Shown in pieces: positions 58,474 through 64,000 of a DNA stretch of 64,000 nt (position 1 is its first letter; each line of letters begins with the position of its first letter). Both the position numbers and the translations under genes were made by a program. The stretch covers positions 1 to 64,000 of the forward strand of contig CAZKQJ010000010.1 of NCBI GenBank assembly GCA_964554875.1, given 5' to 3'. Source of the DNA: Marispirochaeta sp964554875 (GTDB taxonomy: Bacteria > Spirochaetota > Spirochaetia > JC444 > Marispirochaetaceae). Below the pieces are notes generated by a model. That model worked only from the letters and a program-made list of their open reading frames with translations, made no database searches and was not told where the DNA came from.

Positions 58474-59951
58474 GAGACTCCCTGCGGCTGCAGCTTTTTC
58501 TGAACATCTTCCTGGGACTTGGCATAATCGTCATCTCCATGTCCTACACGTTCTACAGCTCAATGAAAATCCAGACCATTGTTAACAACCAGTTCCGCAA
58601 AGAGCAGTTTTATCAGAAACTGCAGCACGAGATATCCGAAGTCAGGGGACCCCTTCTGGATTACCTTTCCAGCAGATCATCCAAGGCTCTGGCTGCTCTG
58701 CTGATCCAGGAACAGACTCTCAGGAACATGGTTCCCGATCAGACACCGGTCTACAGGGATTCATATCGTCTGGCGGAACGGGAGATTTTCTCCATGCTCT
58801 CGAACTACCTGAATATGGTAGAACAGGCCATCAATATGAAACGCGGCAGGGCCATTAACGAGTACACCCAAATTTATGAAGACATGGAAAAAATGAATGC
58901 CCATATTGCCCAGAGAATCGACAGCCTCAGCCTGTCCGGTATTCGCGAACAGCTCACTGCCTATGAATCGGTAATAGATGCGTCCCGGGTTCTCCAGTTC
59001 CATAATCTGCTGACCATCATCTTCGCTTTTCTGTTCTCCATTACCTGGATGCTCTTCTCCATCAGCAAGGTAACAAACCCCATGCACCGCCTGGCACAGA
59101 TGGCCGGAGAACTATCCACCGGGAATTTTGACATACCGGATATCCACATTTCCTCCGTCACCGAGGTCAGTGCAGTCGTCGAAGCATTTAACAACATGAA
59201 AAACGATATCCGCCGGTACATATCCGAGATACAGCGGCAAAAAAGCATCGAACAGGGATACATGAACGAAAAACTGCGGAACATGAAAATGGAGCAGCTT
59301 TTAAAACGCATGGAGCTGTACACCATGCAGGCCCAGATGAATCCCCATTTTCTTTTCAACACAATCAACACGGGTGTGCAGCTTGCAATCATCGAGAATG
59401 CCGACAAAACTGCGGCATTTATGGAAAATCTGGCAACCTTTTTTCGCCACAATATCAGGGAACGCAAACTTATCGTTCCCCTGCGCCACGAGATCGAAGG
59501 CCTGCGGTCCTATTTTTACATCCTGGAAATTCGCTTTCCCCGTACCTACTCATTCAACCTGGATGTTCAGGAGGATATTCTCGACAGCTGCTCGGTTCCC
59601 GCCCTGATTCTTCAGCCCCTTGTGGAGAACTCCATCATCCACGCTTTCAGGGGAGCCCACTCCGGCGGAGAGATACGCGTCAGGGTCAGAAAAGAGGAGA
59701 ACATCCTCCTTCTGTCGGTCAGGGATAATGGTTCAGGTATTCCCCGGGAAGTAAGCGATTCCCTTTTGAAACGCTATACCCGGGACCAGGAGCATACATC
59801 GAAAGTTATGGGACTTGAAAATGTTATCCAGCGGCTCTATTTCTTTTATCCCCGAAACAGAGAGGTCATTACGATAGAAAGCGAAGCCAACAAGGGAACG
59901 GAGATAATCATCCGGATTAACCTGGAGGAAGAACCATGTATAAAGTTATGA
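58470..59951 (+). CDS. LytS/YesM-type sensor histidine kinase
   Basis: 493 residues. Two membrane helices (about 8-30 and 175-200), a HAMP domain (about 200-255), a coiled coil and a His_kinase domain with the phosphorylated histidine in QMNPHFLFN, followed by an HATPase domain (LVENSIIHAF and DNGSGIP). This is the YesM/LytS class, which works with an AraC-type response regulator, as encoded next. Overlaps by four bases with the sensor gene and by sixteen with the regulator gene. Confidence 0.94.
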   Translation: MRDSLRLQLFLNIFLGLGIIVISMSYTFYSSMKIQTIVNNQFRKEQFYQKLQHEISEVRGPLLDYLSSRSSKALAALLIQEQTLRNMVPDQTPVYRDSYRLAEREIFSMLSNYLNMVEQAINMKRGRAINEYTQIYEDMEKMNAHIAQRIDSLSLSGIREQLTAYESVIDASRVLQFHNLLTIIFAFLFSITWMLFSISKVTNPMHRLAQMAGELSTGNFDIPDIHISSVTEVSAVVEAFNNMKNDIRRYISEIQRQKSIEQGYMNEKLRNMKMEQLLKRMELYTMQAQMNPHFLFNTINTGVQLAIIENADKTAAFMENLATFFRHNIRERKLIVPLRHEIEGLRSYFYILEIRFPRTYSFNLDVQEDILDSCSVPALILQPLVENSIIHAFRGAHSGGEIRVRVRKEENILLLSVRDNGSGIPREVSDSLLKRYTRDQEHTSKVMGLENVIQRLYFFYPRNREVITIESEANKGTEIIIRINLEEEPCIKL

Positions 59952-61447
59952 TTGTCGATGACGAAGAACCGGTCCTGGAGAGTTTTTCATATATGGTGGA
60001 ATCAGCCTCCGATTCTTTTTCTGTCTGCGGCAAGGCTCGCACGGGTTTTGAAGCCATATCCATGGCCTACAACTGCAGCCCGGACATCGTTTTCATGGAT
60101 ATCGGAATGCCTGGAATCGACGGACTGGATACCATCAAGGAACTTCAACGGAATCATCCGTCGACCCTGTTCATCCTCTCCACGGCCTATGAACGTTTCG
60201 ATATAGCAAAGAGGGCAATTCCCCTCAAGGTCTTCGACTATCTGGTAAAGCCCATTTCCCGCAGCAGGTTTCTGGAAACCCTCATGAAGGCAAAACAGCA
60301 TCTGGTTGAACAGACCGAGATTGCAGCCGCCAGACTGGACAAGGTCCGGATTAGCGCTGATTCAAGAAACTGGGAAGAACGGAATTTTCTACTCCTGATC
60401 AGCTGGAAAAGTCTGACCGAAAAAGAATGGCAGAAATACAGAATGCTGTTTTCCCTTGAATCCGACCACGCGCGGGTCTTGGTATTCCGTATCGAAGGAC
60501 CTGATGCGGAAGCATTATCCCGGATCCACATGGAGATTCATCGCAAGATAAGCCACAAGTACCAGATACTCTCCACCGAATACCTCGGGAACCAGCTCTT
60601 CTTTTTTCCCGGAGAAGAGGAGACCCATCGACTGGAATCCTATCTTGACCTTGTCTTCTCTCAGGTCCTCCCTTCCAATGCACGGGTACAAAAAGGACTC
60701 GGCGGGCAGCATTCCTATGAAGAATTCTTTCGCTCCTGCGAGGAGGCCCTGCGGGAGCTGAAGGAGAAGGATCAACGGGAGGCCGGCAGACACGAGGATT
60801 GGGAAGAATTGTGCGAACTTCGAAACGCCATAGCAAAGGCATCCTCGATGGAGGATATTCAGGAGCATTTTACTTCATATTACGAAAAGGTGTTCTCTTC
60901 TTCTCCTTTTCCCGTGGCAAAATCGCGGATAATCGCTTTTTTTACCCTGCTGCTTGACGATTTTTACCGCTCCCTGGGAAAACAGGTTGCCCGCTATATT
61001 CTCTTTGATCCCGCCGCAGAAATTACCCCCATAAGCGACAGGAAAGATCTCGACGCCTGGGCCTGGAGATCCCTGCGCACACTTATGGAAGCCGAGCATC
61101 AGCATCTTGAAAAAAACCTTCCCGCAGTTCTGACCCGCGCTCTCTACTATATCCAGGGTAATTACGACAAACCCCTTCAGCTAACGGATGTGGCCGATTT
61201 CTGCGGGGTATCACCGGGTTACATGAGCCGGTTATTTACAGAACAACTCAATATCTCGTTTATTGATTATCTAACCTCTGTCCGTCTGAAAGTTGCTGAA
61301 GAATTGCTGCTGGAGAACCGCCTTCCCATCAAGGAAATTGCCTGCAGCGTGGGATACCAGGATCCCAACTACTTCAGCAGAATTTTTCGAAAACAAAAGG
61401 GATTCTCCCCAAGCACCTATCTTCAGGAGCGCGGCGATGAAAAATAG
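59936..61447 (+). CDS. YesN-type response regulator (receiver + AraC HTH)
   Basis: 503 residues. Receiver at about 1-120 with acidic pocket VDDEEP and the phospho-acceptor Asp in VFMDIGMPG. A variable middle region follows, then an AraC DNA-binding domain (about 395-500, ending PNYFSRIFRKQKGFSPSTY). Paired with the LytS-type kinase. Likely targets are the binding-protein genes immediately downstream (inference). Its stop overlaps the next gene's start by 11 bases. Confidence 0.94.
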   Translation: MYKVMIVDDEEPVLESFSYMVESASDSFSVCGKARTGFEAISMAYNCSPDIVFMDIGMPGIDGLDTIKELQRNHPSTLFILSTAYERFDIAKRAIPLKVFDYLVKPISRSRFLETLMKAKQHLVEQTEIAAARLDKVRISADSRNWEERNFLLLISWKSLTEKEWQKYRMLFSLESDHARVLVFRIEGPDAEALSRIHMEIHRKISHKYQILSTEYLGNQLFFFPGEEETHRLESYLDLVFSQVLPSNARVQKGLGGQHSYEEFFRSCEEALRELKEKDQREAGRHEDWEELCELRNAIAKASSMEDIQEHFTSYYEKVFSSSPFPVAKSRIIAFFTLLLDDFYRSLGKQVARYILFDPAAEITPISDRKDLDAWAWRSLRTLMEAEHQHLEKNLPAVLTRALYYIQGNYDKPLQLTDVADFCGVSPGYMSRLFTEQLNISFIDYLTSVRLKVAEELLLENRLPIKEIACSVGYQDPNYFSRIFRKQKGFSPSTYLQERGDEK

Positions 61448-62489
61448 AAGACCCGGATTACTGACCCTTCTGATTCTTTTGATACTGTTTTCTTCCTGCA
61501 ATCGGAACCAGAACGGCGCCAGCATAATGACTGACCGGAAAATCACCATCGGTTTCTCCATTGCCACGGATACATTTATCCTTGAGCGCTGGAACAAGGA
61601 TATCAAGATTTTTACCGGAGCAGCGAAGGAGCTGGGCGCGGAGGTTCTTTTTCAGCTCTCCGCCGGAGGGACCAAGGCACAGATTGACCAGATTCGCTAC
61701 CTTTTGAAACAGGACATTGATGTCCTGGTCGTGCTGCCCCACGATACATCCATGCTGGCAGGGGTCATAAAGGAGATCAACGACCAGAAGATACCGGTGA
61801 TTGCCTATGACCGGCTTATACAGGAGGTACCGATATCCGCCTACGTATCCTTCGACAATGTGGAAGTGGGAAGACTTTTTGGCAAAGCCCTTACCCGGAA
61901 GGTACCACGGGGGAACTATCTGATTGTAAATGGTTCTGTCAGAGATAATAACAGTTACCTGGTAAACCAGGGACTCCACGAAATCATTGACCCGTACATA
62001 CAGGCAGGGAACATTTCCATTGTAGACGAGATATGGCTTGAACAGTGGAGCGGAGACGAGGCCACCGCACGGATAAGTGAAATCCTGGAACGTACCACCG
62101 ATATCGATGCCATATCAGCCGGTAACGACCAGCTGGCAAACTCCGCCATTCAGCTCCTGGCGGAACGTCGTATGGCGGGAAAGGTCGCGGTGGTCGGGCA
62201 GGACGCCGATCTGCTCTCCTGCCAGAGAGTCGTTGAGGGTCTTCAGCTCATGACTGTATATAAGCCCATCAGCAGACTCGCCACCCGTGCCGCCCAGATA
62301 TCCGTCGCAATAGCACGGGGAGAAACTCCAGAGCCCGACAGGTGGGTGGAAAACGGAAGCAGTATCGCAATCCCCTACTTTGTAGAAATGCCCAGGGCAG
62401 TTTTCAGGGAAAATATGGAGGAAACCATAATCAAGGACGGTTTTCATTCGGCAGAGGATATTTACCGAAACAGATCAAGAGAAAATTGA
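61437..62489 (+). CDS. D-xylose-binding XylF-like lipoprotein
   Basis: About 350 residues. A signal peptide ends in the lipobox FSSC, so it is lipid-anchored. The binding-protein domain closely resembles XylF: LERWNKD at the sugar stacking region, VIAYDRLIQ, SFDNVEVG, SVRDNNSY, GQDADL and VYKPISRLA. The ATG at 61437 lies inside the end of the response regulator gene, so the lipoprotein is translated with the sensing genes, as a third sugar-binding component. It may serve uptake or help load the sensor. Confidence 0.86.
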   Translation: MKNRRPGLLTLLILLILFSSCNRNQNGASIMTDRKITIGFSIATDTFILERWNKDIKIFTGAAKELGAEVLFQLSAGGTKAQIDQIRYLLKQDIDVLVVLPHDTSMLAGVIKEINDQKIPVIAYDRLIQEVPISAYVSFDNVEVGRLFGKALTRKVPRGNYLIVNGSVRDNNSYLVNQGLHEIIDPYIQAGNISIVDEIWLEQWSGDEATARISEILERTTDIDAISAGNDQLANSAIQLLAERRMAGKVAVVGQDADLLSCQRVVEGLQLMTVYKPISRLATRAAQISVAIARGETPEPDRWVENGSSIAIPYFVEMPRAVFRENMEETIIKDGFHSAEDIYRNRSREN

Positions 62490-62625
62490 CATCAAGATTC
62501 TGCTATCCTGCTGTACCCGTTTTTCACTCACGATAAGATTTGACAGACATTGTAATAAGAATCCTGTATCGGAGCATGTAAAGCAATCATACAATTTAGA
62601 AAACATATTCTATAAGGAGAGTTGT

Positions 62626-63705
62626 ATGAAAAATGCTCTACGAATCGGACTCATCTGTTTTCTGCTGATTCTGATCGCATTTCCAATCTTCGCCGCCGGC
62701 GGAAAGGAAGAGGGAATCGAAAAAAGGGTTGGAATCTTAATGCCGACACGATCACTTCAAAGATGGAACCAGGATGGTGACTACCTGAAATCCAAACTTG
62801 AGGCCAAAGGCTATAGAGTTGACCTTCAGTATGCCAACAACCAGGTTGCCACGCAGGTTTCCCAGCTTGAAAACCTTGTTACCGCCGGAAATAAAATCCT
62901 GGTAATCGCCTCCATTGACAGTACCGCCCTGAAGGGTGCTTTAGCCCAGGCAAAGCAGGAAGGTTGTCTGGTAATTGCATATGACCGCTTGATAATGGAT
63001 ACCCCAAATGTCGATTACTATGCAACTTTTGACAACTACAAGGTAGGTGAGCTCCAGGGCAATTTCATTGTTGAAGAGCTGGGACTCAAGAACAGCAAGG
63101 GTCCTTACAACCTTGAGGTGTTTGGCGGATCCCCCGATGACAACAATGCCTACCTTTTCAACCAGGGAGCCATGGATCAGCTCCAGCCGTATATAGATAA
63201 AGGTCAACTCGTAATAAACTCAGGTCAGACCGAAATGAGCGTCATATCAATATCGGAATGGAAAGCAGAAGGAGCCCAGGCCCGTATGGATAACCTTCTG
63301 ACAGCCTATTATACTGACAAAAAAGTGGACGTTGTTCTTTCCCCCAACGACAGTCTCGCTCAGGGAATTGTTGCATCCTTGAAGTCCGCCGGCTACGGTA
63401 CTGCATCCAAACCCTTCCCGGTCCTGACCGGCCAGGACTGCGACAAGATCAATGTAAAAATGATGATCAACGGTGAACAGTCAATGTCAGTATTCAAGGA
63501 TACCAGAACCCTCGCAGAAAGAGTGGTAACCATGGTATCGGAAATAGGCGAAGGTAAAAAGGTTACCGTCAACGATACCGAATCCTACGATAACAATGTA
63601 AAGGTTGTTCCGTCATTCCTGTGTGATCCGGTTTTTGCCGACAAGAACAACTACAAAGAACTTTTGATCGATTCCGGATACTACAGCATAGATGAAATAA
63701 TGTAA
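62626..63705 (+). CDS. chvE: ChvE-like multiple-monosaccharide ABC binding protein
   Basis: 359 residues. Signal peptide ends at PIFAAGG. It has the ChvE pattern: ILMPTRSLQRW, VTAGNKILVIASID, NVDYYATFDN, FGGSPDDNNAY, ARMDNLLTAYYTDKKVD, TGQDCDK and VFKDTRTLA. ChvE-type proteins bind several aldoses (glucose, galactose, xylose, arabinose) and feed the GguAB/MmsAB transporter. It has AAGGAG before the ATG, a 136-base leader with a TTGACA box of uncertain -10, and the ATPase gene follows beyond a strong hairpin. Confidence 0.9.
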   Translation: MKNALRIGLICFLLILIAFPIFAAGGKEEGIEKRVGILMPTRSLQRWNQDGDYLKSKLEAKGYRVDLQYANNQVATQVSQLENLVTAGNKILVIASIDSTALKGALAQAKQEGCLVIAYDRLIMDTPNVDYYATFDNYKVGELQGNFIVEELGLKNSKGPYNLEVFGGSPDDNNAYLFNQGAMDQLQPYIDKGQLVINSGQTEMSVISISEWKAEGAQARMDNLLTAYYTDKKVDVVLSPNDSLAQGIVASLKSAGYGTASKPFPVLTGQDCDKINVKMMINGEQSMSVFKDTRTLAERVVTMVSEIGEGKKVTVNDTESYDNNVKVVPSFLCDPVFADKNNYKELLIDSGYYSIDEIM

Positions 63706-63726
63706 TCTTGATTTTACTTTTTTCAG

Positions 63727-63763
63727 TAACCGGTGCAGCAGTCCATGACAGCTGCACCGGTTA
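63727..63763 (+). repeat. Hairpin between chvE and the ATPase gene
   Basis: TAACCGGTGCAGC pairs perfectly with GCTGCACCGGTTA (13 bp) around an 11-base loop. No T run follows (TATAAGG, which includes the ribosome binding site of the next gene). Confidence 0.75.
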
Positions 63764-63780
63764 TATAAGGATTCGAGCAC

Positions 63781-64000
63781 ATGTCAGAAAATATTCTTGA
63801 AATGCGAAACATAACGAAAGTTTTTCCCGGCGTTAAAGCTTTGGACAATGTAAGTTTTAAAGTCGGCAAGGGAAATATTCATGCCCTCGTGGGTGAAAAT
63901 GGTGCCGGAAAATCTACCCTGATGAATGTGTTGAGCGGCATTCACCCCCACGGCACCTATGAAGGAGAAATATTTTATGAAGGAAACGAATGCAAATTCA
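63781..64000 (+). CDS. Sugar ABC transporter ATPase (GguA/MmsA-like), 3' truncated by window end
   Basis: Starts at the ATG at 63781 with AAGG ten bases upstream and stays open to the end of the window. Visible residues: EMRNITKVFPGVKALDNV and Walker A GENGAGKST, followed by MNVLSGIHPHGTYEG. The HPHGTYEG segment is typical of the GguA/MmsA multiple-sugar ATPases with two ABC domains. It belongs with the ChvE-like protein; the permease is expected beyond the window. Confidence 0.92.
   Translation, partial: MSENILEMRNITKVFPGVKALDNVSFKVGKGNIHALVGENGAGKSTLMNVLSGIHPHGTYEGEIFYEGNECKF

Noticed and set aside
62490..62625. Promoter at the TTGACA box in front of chvE.
   Set aside because: No acceptable -10 box lies 16-18 bases downstream; left as a note in the chvE entry.
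1..64000. CRISPR arrays, tRNA or rRNA genes, phage genes and complete insertion sequences.
   Set aside because: I saw no regularly spaced repeats, cloverleaf-like genes, transposase or phage structural proteins in the window.

Overview
The window looks like a chromosomal segment from a free-living, saccharolytic spirochaete (Spirochaetota). Four ABC sugar-binding proteins have signal peptides ending in FAGG or FAAGG, lipoproteins have relaxed lipoboxes (FNSC, FSSC), and most gene content is uptake and breakdown of plant-type sugars. The assignment is an inference from style and content, because no rRNA or other marker gene is present.

Layout. 1-7.7 kb holds mixed housekeeping genes: the 3' part of a rhodanese-TusA-DsrE CoA-disulfide reductase-like protein, a Cache-PAS-GGDEF diguanylate cyclase, a TcyP-like symporter, a malate/lactate dehydrogenase family enzyme, a UPF0303 protein and an MFS transporter. 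7.7-12.6 kb is a complete chaperone-usher fimbria locus (pilin, chaperone, usher, tip-like subunit) with a sigma-54 type promoter; a sigma-54 dependent response regulator lies next to it (12.7-14.2 kb). 14.2-18.1 kb is a xylose locus (AraC regulator divergent from xylB-xylA). 18.1-24.1 kb has DJ-1, DAHP synthase, a NagZ-like GH3 lipoprotein, and an overlapping ArsC/Spx - MBL hydrolase - acyl-CoA ligase operon.

24.1-57.4 kb is a dense sugar-utilisation region. It holds three family-1 type ABC importers, GH2, GH3, GH43 and two paralogous DUF5060/DUF4038 (GH140-like) hydrolases. It also has two paralogous PPC/DUF296 proteins, a TIM-barrel isomerase, an SDR, a polyol dehydrogenase, Gfo/Idh/MocA and ThuA proteins, two GntR and two AraC regulators. 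HMG-CoA reductase and HMG-CoA lyase sit as a tight pair at the end of one nine-gene run. Two promoters in this region share the same -35, 17-bp spacer, -10 and an identical 19-bp operator design (TGATATA-N5-TATATCA), which defines a probable local GntR regulon.

57.5-64 kb is a xylose/multiple-sugar sensing and uptake block. A membrane-anchored XylFII-like sensor, a LytS-type kinase and a YesN-type regulator come first. A XylF-like lipoprotein, a ChvE-like binding protein and the start of its ATPase follow, the last cut by the window end.

Recurring architecture: each of the four ABC binding-protein genes, and the pilin gene, is followed at once by a strong intergenic hairpin before the next gene of its operon, which probably sets excess expression of the binding protein or pilin. 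Two 143-bp elements with matching terminal inverted repeats (3.2 kb and 41.9 kb) form a MITE-like family.
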